From positions 220,709 to 284,708 of the forward strand of contig CALYOP010000003.1 of NCBI GenBank assembly GCA_945266285.1: a stretch of DNA of 64,000 bases, written 5' to 3'. Positions 36,974-46,181 of this stretch are shown in pieces; within the stretch, counting starts at the first letter, position 1; each line of letters opens with the position of its first letter. The notes under the pieces are model-generated. The model worked only from the letters and a program-made list of their open reading frames with translations. It searched no databases and had not been told where the DNA came from. Origin of the DNA: an uncultured Commensalibacter sp. (GTDB lineage: Bacteria > Pseudomonadota > Alphaproteobacteria > Acetobacterales > Acetobacteraceae). Both the position numbers and the translations under genes were made by a program.

Positions 36974-37202
36974 AAGCTGTTGTTCCTTATCTGCCAGCCA
37001 ATAGGAAAGAGTTGGTTTCATCGCTTTAATTCCATAAAATACTAAAATATTTTAATTAAAGAGAAGAGTTTATAAAATATCTTGTATCTTGTCTCGCTTT
37101 AAAAAAGAGGATACACCCAATAATAGTTTCAGGGAACATAAACAAATTTGTCCCTGTGTGATTGGAATGCATGGTTAATTAAATAGAAGTATAAAATCAG
37201 AC

Positions 37203-38933
37203 ATGACCCCACCCATTACGACACGCTACGGCCTCATGACTATTACTGATGATGAACAAGATCTCATTACTCAGCATTTGAGTCGTTATGGTGAATGGAG
37301 TTGGAATGAAACCGAATTCCTTGCCAGTTTATTACCTGAAAAAGCACGAATTCTCGATGCTGGTGCCTTTATAGGGACTTTTAGTCTGGGAATAGCCCAA
37401 AATTCGCAGGCATATTATATCTGTGCCATTGAAGCAAATCCTATTTCCATAGCTTTGTTACGTCAAAATTTAGAACGGAATCTGAATATTCCTTTTGACA
37501 TTGTTGATGCCATCATTGGTCCATCAAATAGCATTGTACGTCCTTGTATAAATCAAGCACATAATTTAGGCACAACACGTTTTGAATTAGAAGATAATCA
37601 TTCTAAAAACGAAAAAAAAGATAATCCATCCGATAACAAATTATTCAACACCCAAAGCTTAACTAGCATTCGTGAAGAATTTGGGCCTTTTGACCTTATC
37701 AAAATGGATATCGAAGGGTTGGAACAATCGGTCATTGAAGATGATGCAACATTCCTATCAACAGGAAAATCAATATTATGGATGGAATGTAACGAAGATC
37801 CTCAGTCGCTAAAACTTGGACAAGCCGTTCTACAATGGAATCTGGATGTTTATTTCATGGCTTTTCCTGTTCATAATCAGGATAACATGAATAAAGATTC
37901 AACCCCAATCTTTCCTTTTGCCTATGAAGGTGGATTGCTGGTTGTACCAAAGAATAAAACCGTTAAATTATCCGAAAAACTTAAAAAGCGCGGCTGTAAA
38001 CTTTATCCAATCAAAGTTTTAGATGACTTAAAGCAAGCCCTTTGGTTAACCCCACGATGGGGTGAAAAACAATGGCTTCATCAGGATTTACCTTCTTTAA
38101 TCGCAATCATCGGCCATGAATTACATGGAGAAGAATACGAACATTTTTTAGATTCCGATAACGCCAATGTGCAAAAAGGTAGAAATTACCTTGAACATTT
38201 ACAAATAGTGCTCGCTGAAAATGAAAATCTGGCTATTAATCGTCTGGAAATCATTGAAAAGCAAGAAAAACGAATCATTCAAACCGAAAAAGCACTTAAA
38301 CACGTCGAAGAACTTGCCATTGAACGTCTTGATATCATTAAAAAGCAAGAACAACAGACCATTAATCTTGAACAAGCACTGAAACATGCCGAAGAGCTTG
38401 CCGTTGAACGCCTTGATGTCATCGAAAAACAAGAACAACAGCTTATCAATCTTGAACAAGAAATTGGGCGCATTAAAAACCTGAACATTGAACAACTTAA
38501 TCAGAATAGCCTATTTGAGAAAAAACTGTTTGAGTTGAACCAACGTTACGCAGATTTAATAAAACAAGTTGGAGAAAAAGAAGAATTATCTGAATCATTA
38601 AAACAGGAATTAAAGCTGGAAAAAACACAAAAAGAAATTTTCTATCGCCGGCTTGAAACAATGAAGCATCTAATTCTTAGGCTCCCTCCCTTTTCGGACC
38701 CTTTAACACAAGATGATCATTCTGATCTGGCACATTGTATAGAGCGCGTGCATCAAATGCATTTACAGATCGAAGGTTCTGGTGCATGGGAGGATGCCTG
38801 TAAACGTAGTATTTCGATCTGCGTCGCTCGTCCTCTTAAATATCATTTAAGAGACAAACCCGTTTTGTTTAATTTTTTCCGCAAAGGAAAACATATAGCC
38901 CTTCGTTTAATCCGTCTATTCCGTAGAGAATAA
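37203..38933 (+). CDS. FkbM-family methyltransferase with repeated C-terminal coiled coil
   Basis: 576 residues. The N-terminal 230 residues form an SAM-dependent FkbM methyltransferase: RILDAGAFIGTFSLGIAQ, then AIEANPISIALLRQNLERN, and FDLIKMDIEGLEQSVIEDD. Residues about 344-430 hold three near-identical 28-residue units (AxxRLxIIEKQE...LKHxEEL), and the coiled coil continues to about 490. A basic C-terminal tail ends FRRE. FkbM enzymes O-methylate sugars or other surface compounds. It is directly followed (5 bp) by two glycosyltransferase genes, so a role in decorating a surface glycan is likely. The fused coiled coil is unusual for the family. Confidence 0.82.
   Translation: MTPPITTRYGLMTITDDEQDLITQHLSRYGEWSWNETEFLASLLPEKARILDAGAFIGTFSLGIAQNSQAYYICAIEANPISIALLRQNLERNLNIPFDIVDAIIGPSNSIVRPCINQAHNLGTTRFELEDNHSKNEKKDNPSDNKLFNTQSLTSIREEFGPFDLIKMDIEGLEQSVIEDDATFLSTGKSILWMECNEDPQSLKLGQAVLQWNLDVYFMAFPVHNQDNMNKDSTPIFPFAYEGGLLVVPKNKTVKLSEKLKKRGCKLYPIKVLDDLKQALWLTPRWGEKQWLHQDLPSLIAIIGHELHGEEYEHFLDSDNANVQKGRNYLEHLQIVLAENENLAINRLEIIEKQEKRIIQTEKALKHVEELAIERLDIIKKQEQQTINLEQALKHAEELAVERLDVIEKQEQQLINLEQEIGRIKNLNIEQLNQNSLFEKKLFELNQRYADLIKQVGEKEELSESLKQELKLEKTQKEIFYRRLETMKHLILRLPPFSDPLTQDDHSDLAHCIERVHQMHLQIEGSGAWEDACKRSISICVARPLKYHLRDKPVLFNFFRKGKHIALRLIRLFRRE
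38232..38483 (+). repeat. Three in-frame 84-bp tandem repeats in the FkbM gene
   Basis: Units at 38232-38315, 38316-38399 and 38400-38483 each encode 28 residues of the form A-x-x-R-L-[ED]-[IV]-I-x-K-Q-E. The heptad spacing (four heptads per unit) keeps a coiled coil in register. Confidence 0.85.
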
Positions 38934-38938
38934 TTGCC

Positions 38939-40573
38939 GTGCTCCATGAAATGCTTGCTTCTTATACTCAGAATAACGATGAAGAGCGTCTCCTTCTCAC
39001 CAAACTAAATCATTATTTTGATCCTGTCTATTATCGGGGAAGTTATGATTACCACCATATCCCCGATATGATGGAAACCAGAAATCTTTTTCATAATTTC
39101 ATGACATCAGGATGGAAGGACGGACGATCACCAAGCCGTTTATTTGATACAATATTTTATTTATCAACCAATCCCGACGTTGTGGAATTGGGTATAAACC
39201 CTTTATTGCATTATGTGTTATATGGCAAAAAAGAAGGCAGGCGGGCCATTCGCCCTCAAGCCATATTACGTCAAGAATTCGATGAATCGGCTAAAATAAA
39301 TCAGCAATCAATTCAATGGACTGGAGAAATTGATCCTGCATCGGCCATAACACTCGAAAAATTGAGCACACTTATCAAAGCGGCCATTGTTCAAAATCGT
39401 CTTTTACTGTCTATCAGTCATGATGATTATAAAATGACTTTTGGTGGTGTACAAAATCTTATTGAAGATGAACAGCTTGCTTTTGCCCGACATGGCTGGA
39501 CTTATTTGCATATCTCTCCAACCGTTTATCCGGTTGCTTTGGCTGATGATGTGACGGCTGATATGTTTGTTGTCAGCCTACGCCTAAACGGTAAATTAAT
39601 TGGCCGCGTTCCTTTTTCCTATCTTTTAGAACTGGCGTCATTATTGGTTAAAGACGGATGCCAAATAACGGTTATTGTGCATCATCTGATGCGATCTTCA
39701 CCAGAGTTGATTACACAATTAATCCAACGCACCAATGAAAGGCCTATTATTTGGATACATGACCTTTTTAGCATTTGCCCCAGCTATTCGCTATTACGCA
39801 ATCATGTAACTCCATGTGGTGCGCCAAATATGGATTCCATATCCTGCATGATTTGTGATTTTGGCAAAGAACGGAAAAATCATATTCGGCGTATTCAAGA
39901 ATTTTTCAGAATCAATAAACCCGATGTTATTGCTCCATCGCAAACCGCTTTGGATAAATGGCTTCAACAAGGTCATTATGCGTATGATAAAGCAGCCGTC
40001 GTACCGGTCGCCCGGTTATTGATGGATAATAATCCCATGCCTATTCCGACCCAAACGGTGAAAAAACCTTTGCGAGTTGCCCATATCGGAGCACGTGTTT
40101 TTCACAAAGGATGGAGTACCTTTGAAAAACTAGCGCTTGAATATGCAGATTCCGGTAAATATGAATTCTATCAACTTGGCTATGCGTTAATTGGCTCTCT
40201 ACCTGGTTGTGTAAAACATATTGCAGTAGAAACGACGCATGACAATCGAGATGCCATGATTTCAACCATGTTAAAACACAGAATTGACGTGGTTATTAAT
40301 TGGTCAATGTGTGCAGAAACCTTCAGCTTTACCGCACATGAAGCTTTGGCTGGTGGTGCGTTTCTGATTGCACGCAAAGATGCGGGTAACGTTTGGCCTG
40401 CCATACAACAAAATTGCCCAGAACAAGGAATGGCTGTTGAAACAGAAGAAGAATTAATCGCTTTGTTTGCAGATTCGAAATTTACCCAAAAACTTGCCAC
40501 AGCCCCAAGACGCCTGGGCTTTCTATTTCCTGCCGAAAATACGGCTCATTGGATCATGAAAACCCGGAACTAA
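38939..40573 (+). CDS. Glycosyltransferase (GT4-like) with N-terminal DPxYY-type module
   Basis: 544 residues. The N-terminal 110 residues carry the FDPVYYRGSYDYHHI and NPDVVELGINPLLHYVLYGK motifs common at the start of large glycan glycosyltransferases. The rest is a GT-B fold of glycosyltransferase group 1: SISHDDYKMTFGGVQNLIEDE, split as SISHDDYKMT and FGGVQNLIEDE, then RVAHIGARVFHKGW and SFTAHEALAGGAFLIA. A CxxC-like cluster (SCMICDFGK) lies in the middle. The start may be GTG 38939 or ATG 38951. It follows the FkbM gene by 5 bp and precedes a GT8-like gene by 32 bp: one operon for surface sugar assembly. Confidence 0.8.
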   Translation: MLHEMLASYTQNNDEERLLLTKLNHYFDPVYYRGSYDYHHIPDMMETRNLFHNFMTSGWKDGRSPSRLFDTIFYLSTNPDVVELGINPLLHYVLYGKKEGRRAIRPQAILRQEFDESAKINQQSIQWTGEIDPASAITLEKLSTLIKAAIVQNRLLLSISHDDYKMTFGGVQNLIEDEQLAFARHGWTYLHISPTVYPVALADDVTADMFVVSLRLNGKLIGRVPFSYLLELASLLVKDGCQITVIVHHLMRSSPELITQLIQRTNERPIIWIHDLFSICPSYSLLRNHVTPCGAPNMDSISCMICDFGKERKNHIRRIQEFFRINKPDVIAPSQTALDKWLQQGHYAYDKAAVVPVARLLMDNNPMPIPTQTVKKPLRVAHIGARVFHKGWSTFEKLALEYADSGKYEFYQLGYALIGSLPGCVKHIAVETTHDNRDAMISTMLKHRIDVVINWSMCAETFSFTAHEALAGGAFLIARKDAGNVWPAIQQNCPEQGMAVETEEELIALFADSKFTQKLATAPRRLGFLFPAENTAHWIMKTRN

Positions 40574-40605
40574 TCTGGGTATAGCGGATAAACGAGATTA
40601 AACGC

Positions 40606-41649
40606 ATGACGAGTGCACCTACTATTCATTGTTTTACCAGTGCTTCTTTTGCCTATTTGGATCGCGTAAGAATCCTTTTTCAGACCTTACGCCAACAACA
40701 TCCTGATTGGCTATTGTGGTTTTGTTTAATTGATAAAGAACCCGAAGGATTTCATTTCGATCCGAAAAAGGAAAATTGTGACTTCGTCGTCCGCCTAGAA
40801 GATTTGGGCATTGATGACCTAACACGTTGGAGCTTTAAGCATAATGTCGTTGAATTATGCACAGCCGTAAAAGGGAAAATGCTTTGCCATATTTTAGAAA
40901 AAGGTGCGCAAAAAGTTTTCTATCTTGATCCCGATATTGCCGTTTTTTCTTCTTTGCAACCCCTTGTCGATCAGCTGGATGAAAAAGATGTTTTGCTTAC
41001 ACCGCATCTTCTTCACCCTGAAAAAGAACTGATTGGAATTGCGGATAATGAAATTGGTGCCTTAAAACATGGTATTTTTAATTTAGGTTTTGCCGCCGTA
41101 TCCAATCGGGGCGATGGCCCCCGTTTTGCGGAATGGTGGCGTGATCGGCTATTACAATTTTGTTACGAAGATGTCCCGAATGGGATTTTTACCGATCAAA
41201 AATGGGCTGATCATGTTCCTGTATTTTTCCCGAATATGGGTATTGTTTTCGATGAAGGCTATAATGTCGCGTGTTGGAATTTAAATTATCGGCCTTTATC
41301 AACCGATGATCAAAAAAACATTCGTGCTGGCAATAAATTATTACGCTTTTTCCATTTCACCAAAGTCACCTGGGCGGGTGAAATTATGTTGGAGCGTTAT
41401 AGCCGTGATCGGATTGAAGTTTTTGAACTGCTTCACTGGTATCGTCATCAATTGACGATCCATGCTCCGAAAAACCTGCCCAAAAACTGGTGGGCTTACG
41501 GTATTTTTAACGACGGAACCCGTATAGAAGACTGGCAACGCCGTGCTTATCGTAGTCATATTGGACTGCAACACCAAATTATGGATCCTTTTGCAGCTGG
41601 CCCAGAAGCTTTTGAAGCTTATAGGCCAGCTGCATTATCCAATCCTTAG
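40606..41649 (+). CDS. GT8-like nucleotide-diphospho-sugar glycosyltransferase
   Basis: 347 residues. The GT-A pattern is seen in HCFTSASFAYLDRVRILFQT at the start, VFYLDPDIAVFSSL with a D-x-D motif for metal and nucleotide-sugar, and FNLGFAAVSNRGDG followed by FTDQKWADHVPVFF, all typical of GT8 or related families. The C-terminal part has RFFHFTKVTWAGEIM. Last gene of the three-gene glycan operon. The stop overlaps the stop of the convergent pit gene by 3-4 bases. Confidence 0.8.
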   Translation: MTSAPTIHCFTSASFAYLDRVRILFQTLRQQHPDWLLWFCLIDKEPEGFHFDPKKENCDFVVRLEDLGIDDLTRWSFKHNVVELCTAVKGKMLCHILEKGAQKVFYLDPDIAVFSSLQPLVDQLDEKDVLLTPHLLHPEKELIGIADNEIGALKHGIFNLGFAAVSNRGDGPRFAEWWRDRLLQFCYEDVPNGIFTDQKWADHVPVFFPNMGIVFDEGYNVACWNLNYRPLSTDDQKNIRAGNKLLRFFHFTKVTWAGEIMLERYSRDRIEVFELLHWYRHQLTIHAPKNLPKNWWAYGIFNDGTRIEDWQRRAYRSHIGLQHQIMDPFAAGPEAFEAYRPAALSNP

Positions 41650-43199
41650 AATATTTTCAGAAACAACCAGAAAAGACTACCAGAAAGCAATATCGCCATT
41701 GGCAGGGTTAATATCCATGCCATTGCCATATTGCGCATCGTACGCCATTGTACCCCATCACCATTTGCCAGCGCAGTACCCGCAACCGCTGATGTCACAA
41801 CATGCGTTGTACTAATGGGCATATGAAATTCATTACCCATTTGGATCATCGTCATGGCAACACTTTCCGCAACAGCACCTTGACCATAACTCATAGCTTT
41901 TTTACCAATACGCCGACCTACGGTAACGACAACGCGTTTCCATCCCACCATCGTACCTAATCCCAAAGCAAGAGCTACGATCACCTTAACCCATGGTGGA
42001 ATAAATTGGATGGTATGGATAATGGTCGTGCGGAAAGTCTGGATATCTTCAACCTGATTCTTTGGTAATTTATTTGCTTTAAGAAACTGGATTAACGTTT
42101 CATTTAACAGGTAAAGGCTATTGCGTACATTGGTCTGTTGATCTTTAGGAATATCGTGAAAATTATGATGCTGTTCGACATCATGACTAACCTGATCAAT
42201 GATCCGACGCATAGACGGCAAGGTTGTTGGCAAGATTTTATTATGCTGAATCGTTTCCGTTAAGATTTTATGGCTTTCTGCTAGCGATGGTAATGGTGCA
42301 GGATCGATTTGCGTTAATATTCTTTCAACAGCTGCAGCCTTATAATGGAAAACAGCAACTTCATCCGAAGTTACCGCATTATTCAGCGCATAAGCTGTAG
42401 GCACCGTACCGATCAATATCAACATGATCAAACCCATGCCCTTTTGTCCATCATTCGAACCGTGGCTGAAACTTACGCCAGTACAAGTCAGAATCAATAA
42501 TAACCGCATTGGCCATGGTGGGGGTTCTTCACCCTTGGGGGATTGATATAAAAATGAAATGGGCACCAACATTTTCAGCAAAAACATGCCAAAGGCCGCA
42601 ATGATAAACCCGGCCAGAGGGCTAAAAACCAATGCCTTGAAAACTTGTAAAGCTTGTCCCCAATCGACCCCGCTTGCTGCATTATTGCCCATCATGAGTT
42701 GATTCATTAATCCCACGCCAATAATTGAACCAATTAATGTATGGGACGAAGAATTCGGTATTCCCAAATACCAGGTTGCCAGATTCCATATCACAGCCGC
42801 TAATAACAGGGAAAACACCATTGAAAACCCTGCCTCACTACCCACGCGCAACACCAATTCAACGGGTAATAAGGAAACAATCGTAAATGCGACCGCCCCG
42901 CTTGAAGCCATAACCCCTATGAAATTCCATATTCCTGACCATACAACAGCGACAACAGGCGGTAAGGAATTACTATAAATGACGGTTGCCACCGCATTGG
43001 CTGTATCATGAAATCCATTAACGAATTCAAATCCCAATGCGATCAGCAAAGCCAGACCCAACATAACAAAGGGAAATAACGAGGGACTGGTGACGCCGAC
43101 AGTGTCAGCTCTCAAATGAAGAATAGCGTAAACAAATCCAGAAATTAACACGAGTATAAAAGAAATTTTATTCAAACCCGAGGTTGAGCGTATGATCAT
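41646..43199 (-). CDS. pit: Inorganic phosphate transporter, PiT family
   Basis: Low-affinity phosphate/proton symporter. 517 residues with about ten membrane helices. The two PiT signatures are EFVNGFHDTANAVATVIYSN in the N-terminal half and MPISTTHVVTSAVAGTALANG in the C-terminal half. A hydrophilic loop of about 120 residues (near 290-400) between them is predicted to be helical. FSHGSNDGQKGMG is the central conserved motif. It is single on the minus strand; no PhoU-like neighbour is seen and no Pho box was recognised upstream. Confidence 0.94.
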   Translation of the reverse strand: MIIRSTSGLNKISFILVLISGFVYAILHLRADTVGVTSPSLFPFVMLGLALLIALGFEFVNGFHDTANAVATVIYSNSLPPVVAVVWSGIWNFIGVMASSGAVAFTIVSLLPVELVLRVGSEAGFSMVFSLLLAAVIWNLATWYLGIPNSSSHTLIGSIIGVGLMNQLMMGNNAASGVDWGQALQVFKALVFSPLAGFIIAAFGMFLLKMLVPISFLYQSPKGEEPPPWPMRLLLILTCTGVSFSHGSNDGQKGMGLIMLILIGTVPTAYALNNAVTSDEVAVFHYKAAAVERILTQIDPAPLPSLAESHKILTETIQHNKILPTTLPSMRRIIDQVSHDVEQHHNFHDIPKDQQTNVRNSLYLLNETLIQFLKANKLPKNQVEDIQTFRTTIIHTIQFIPPWVKVIVALALGLGTMVGWKRVVVTVGRRIGKKAMSYGQGAVAESVAMTMIQMGNEFHMPISTTHVVTSAVAGTALANGDGVQWRTMRNMAMAWILTLPMAILLSGSLFWLFLKIF

Positions 43200-43713
43200 A
43201 TTAAAGGCTTTGTTTGTTTAAATAAGGAATTTATTCCTGCCCACCAGTCAACATGATCTTTTGCTGAAGGATAGAAGGAAGGCTGGAAAGTGTTTGCCCA
43301 TTGTTTTTCCAAGGAAAAAAATCGACATAAAGGTCTTATCATATGGTTGATCCAAGACATGTGTGAAAAATCACGGATTATTCAAGGATTCCACAAAGAA
43401 CCCACCCTTTCCTGAAAATTTACATCTGCTTTTACAAAACAGCGCTAATGGTTGCTAATCTTACAAAAGAACCACATTACGGACAAGGGGGACAAAAAGT
43501 TCAATACGCTGTAGAAAATTAAAGTATAAATTTGTGTAATCTATGGCATAATTAAAAATTGTCACTTTTGAACCCTATAAAAACAGCTATCTAATTGAAA
43601 AATAGTGACTTTTTACTTGTCGATAACGGCAAAACCCTTTTTCTGTTTTATAAAACGAATTATTTTTTCTATGAATCATGTCTTAAATGTGTTTTGAAAT
43701 CCACACTCTTTGT
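43200..43713. other. Gene-free stretch
   Basis: About 510 bases between pit and the SPFH gene. No open frame with a plausible start, no RNA fold that I recognise. The pit promoter should lie at the left. Confidence 0.55.
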
Positions 43714-44721
43714 TTAAAATCCTGGCACAGAGGGATGATTCTCGGATTCAGATTGCGGTAATCTTTGCGCTTTATCCGTTTTTAAGGGTGATTGTTTATC
43801 CGGTGTTTTTATCAAAGCCATCGCCGTTGCAATCAATCCAGAAATCTCACTAACACTATTGGGAACAATCATGGTGTTATTGCGCGATGCAAGTTGTGAA
43901 TAAGCTTCTACAGCTTTTTCGGCAACTTTTAATTGAACGGCTTGTTCTCCACCGGGTTGTTGAATAGCGATTGCAACCTGTTCCAATGCCGTAGCCGTCG
44001 CTTTTGCAATGGTCATTACCGCTTGGGCTTCGCCTTCTGCACGATTAATCGTGGATTGTTTTTCGCCTTCGGATTTGGCAATTTCCGAAGCACGTTGCCC
44101 TTCAGCAATATTAATTTGTTCCTGTTTACGGCCTTCAGAAGTTGCAATCACAGCGCGTTTATTGCGTTCTGCTGTAATCTGGGCTTGCATTGCCTGTAAA
44201 ATAATTTGCGGCGGGGTAAGATCCTTGATTTCATAACGCAATACCTTTACTCCCCAAGTCAAGGCACTTTCATCAATAGCACTAACAACGCTTTGATTGA
44301 TAAAATCGCGCTCTTCAAAAGTCCGATCCAATTCTAATTTCCCGATCACTGAACGCAATGTCGTCTGTGCTAATTGGGTAATGGCCAGCACATAATTACT
44401 GGTGCCATAGCTTGCATTATAAGGATCCGTAACCTGAAAATATAATATCCCATCGACCTGCAATTGCGTATTATCTTTGGTAATACATACTTGGGAAGGA
44501 ATTTCCATTGGTATTTCCTTCATTGAATGACGATAGGCAACACGATCAACAAAAGGAATAATAAAAGCCAGTCCTGCGGTCAGATTACACCGATAACGGC
44601 CTAACCGTTCAATGACCCATACCGATTGTTGTGGTACGATTTTTACCGTTCGGCTGATGAAAATCACCGCGACTATAAGAAAAACAATAGCAAAAGTACC
44701 AGATTCTCCAATAATCTCCAT
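43714..44721 (-). CDS. SPFH-domain (stomatin/QmcA-like) membrane protein
   Basis: 335 residues: an N-terminal membrane anchor (about 8-26), then an SPFH/band 7 domain (VPQQSVWVIERLGRYRCNL, IPSQVCITKDNTQLQVDGIL), a long Ala/Glu-rich coiled coil (about 175-270), and a Pro/Ser-rich tail. Paraslipin type, like E. coli QmcA. It lies 3 bp after the NfeD gene, the usual partner, and the pair is thought to organise membrane microdomains or assist protein quality control. Confidence 0.92.
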   Translation of the reverse strand: MEIIGESGTFAIVFLIVAVIFISRTVKIVPQQSVWVIERLGRYRCNLTAGLAFIIPFVDRVAYRHSMKEIPMEIPSQVCITKDNTQLQVDGILYFQVTDPYNASYGTSNYVLAITQLAQTTLRSVIGKLELDRTFEERDFINQSVVSAIDESALTWGVKVLRYEIKDLTPPQIILQAMQAQITAERNKRAVIATSEGRKQEQINIAEGQRASEIAKSEGEKQSTINRAEGEAQAVMTIAKATATALEQVAIAIQQPGGEQAVQLKVAEKAVEAYSQLASRNNTMIVPNSVSEISGLIATAMALIKTPDKQSPLKTDKAQRLPQSESENHPSVPGF

Positions 44722-44724
44722 CTT

Positions 44725-45168
44725 TTATTCCTTTTCTTGATTCGAAGGATAATCAAGTTGCAACTGGCTACCGGTTATGGCCTTGATTTCACAATAACCC
44801 GTTATGGGATCACGATGACCAATCCATTGTGCTTCCCATTCAGCGCCACGATATTTTACTTTTGTGTTATGGTTTTCATCCCATTTTGCAACATAAACTT
44901 TTTGTCCAATATCAATCAAGGCATCCCGATTCCGTGAAGAAATCAAAGATTTCGAATATTTCCGACGATAATAATACCAACCCACCGTCATCAAAGCGGC
45001 GACACATGCCGCGCCGATCATTTGATTTTCGACGTTAAGATGAATCAAAGCTAAGAGAATCCCAACCGTTGTCCCAGCAGCAATCATCAACATAAAAAAG
45101 CTACCGATTAACAACTCTGCTCCCAATAAAAAGACGGTTACAATGGCCCATACATACACGGGACTCAT
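44725..45168 (-). CDS. NfeD-family membrane protein
   Basis: 147 residues. Two or three membrane helices (about 5-75) are followed by a C-terminal OB-fold (about 85-145: IGQKVYVAKWDENHNTKV, then AEWEAQWIGHRDPITG). This is the short NfeD1b form without the serine protease. The next gene downstream, 3 bp away, is its SPFH partner. The YdcF-like gene is 59 bp upstream on the same strand. Confidence 0.9.
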   Translation of the reverse strand: MSPVYVWAIVTVFLLGAELLIGSFFMLMIAAGTTVGILLALIHLNVENQMIGAACVAALMTVGWYYYRRKYSKSLISSRNRDALIDIGQKVYVAKWDENHNTKVKYRGAEWEAQWIGHRDPITGYCEIKAITGSQLQLDYPSNQEKE

Positions 45169-45227
45169 CTGATTTTCTGCCTTTCAACTTTGTTAAAGCA
45201 TTATCATTAAACCAAGCATTGATTCTT

Positions 45228-45845
45228 CTAATAATCCTGACGCAGCGTATACCAAGGTATACCGGTTAATTCACGCATTGCGAAATAAAAATCAGCGAAT
45301 CTAATCTGATGAGGATAATCCCCACTAACTTCGGTTATACCATGTCTTTGCAGTACCATCATCGCTCGTGGTAGATGATAAAAATGGCTAATGGCAATAA
45401 CACGCTGAATATGATGTTCCCGCGCATAAGCGGCAATGTTTTTGGCTGTAAACCACGTATTTTTACCTTCAGAATCCGCAATAATTGCATCCGAAGGAAC
45501 ACCTTTGGCTTCCAGATAAGCTTTCATTACCTGCGCTTCGTCGTTTCCACTGGGTTCAATCCCACCGCTAACAAACAAAATCCGACATAATTGACGTTGA
45601 TAACAAGATAATCCTTGATCCAATCGTTCTTGCAAAGCCCGTGATGGCTGATTATTGGATAAAACACGTGTGCCATAAATAACGCAAACATCAGCTGGTT
45701 TTGGAGAAGCCCTCAGGCCAAAAATCATCAAAGCAACAAGGGATATCAACCCAAAGACCAAACATCCAACCCCGCAATATATCCCACGTCGCATCCAGAT
45801 ATTCGATTTTATGCTATAAGCAATAGCAGACACTTTTTTCTCCAA
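45228..45845 (-). CDS. YdcF/SanA-like DUF218 protein
   Basis: 205 residues with a membrane anchor (about 20-45) and a DUF218 Rossmann-like domain. Marks are VCVIYGTRVLSNNQPSRAL, FVSGGIEPSGNDEAQVM, and SEGKNTWFTAKNIAAYARE followed by ISHFYHLPRAMMVLQRHG. SanA-like members affect envelope barrier function in E. coli; the reaction is not known. It is upstream of the NfeD-SPFH pair. Confidence 0.85.
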   Translation of the reverse strand: MEKKVSAIAYSIKSNIWMRRGIYCGVGCLVFGLISLVALMIFGLRASPKPADVCVIYGTRVLSNNQPSRALQERLDQGLSCYQRQLCRILFVSGGIEPSGNDEAQVMKAYLEAKGVPSDAIIADSEGKNTWFTAKNIAAYAREHHIQRVIAISHFYHLPRAMMVLQRHGITEVSGDYPHQIRFADFYFAMRELTGIPWYTLRQDY

Positions 45846-46181
45846 AATACAGCCTTATCTTCTGATGGAATATAAGAATTATATTGTAAAGGATTCTATG
45901 AAATATTGTATATTTGCTTAGATTTTAAAAGCATTGGATTTTCTATTCTTTCAATTCACAACATTGAAGAAAAATACATCTCTTGAATGCTTTGCAAATT
46001 GAATAGAACTACTTCGTACGTTGATTTTTGGTAAAATAATAAAAATACGAAGATACATCGCTATATAAATCCTTGCAAAAACCATTAAATCCTATACAAG
46101 AATCGAAATCCCTATCTATGCAGCATATGCATAGCGTTAGCCAAAATCTAATAATTTTAATGCTTTCTCTTAGGTTCCATA
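45846..46181. other. Divergent intergenic region upstream of cysG
   Basis: About 335 bases, AT-rich, between the divergent YdcF-like and cysG genes. Apart from the inverted repeat at 46116-46134, nothing stands out. Confidence 0.55.
46116..46134. promoter_or_regulatory. Inverted repeat upstream of cysG, possible operator
   Basis: CTATGCA-GCATA-TGCATAG is a perfect 7-bp inverted repeat with a 5-base spacer, 47 bases before the cysG start. Size and place suit a dimeric repressor or activator, but no known consensus was matched. Confidence 0.4.
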
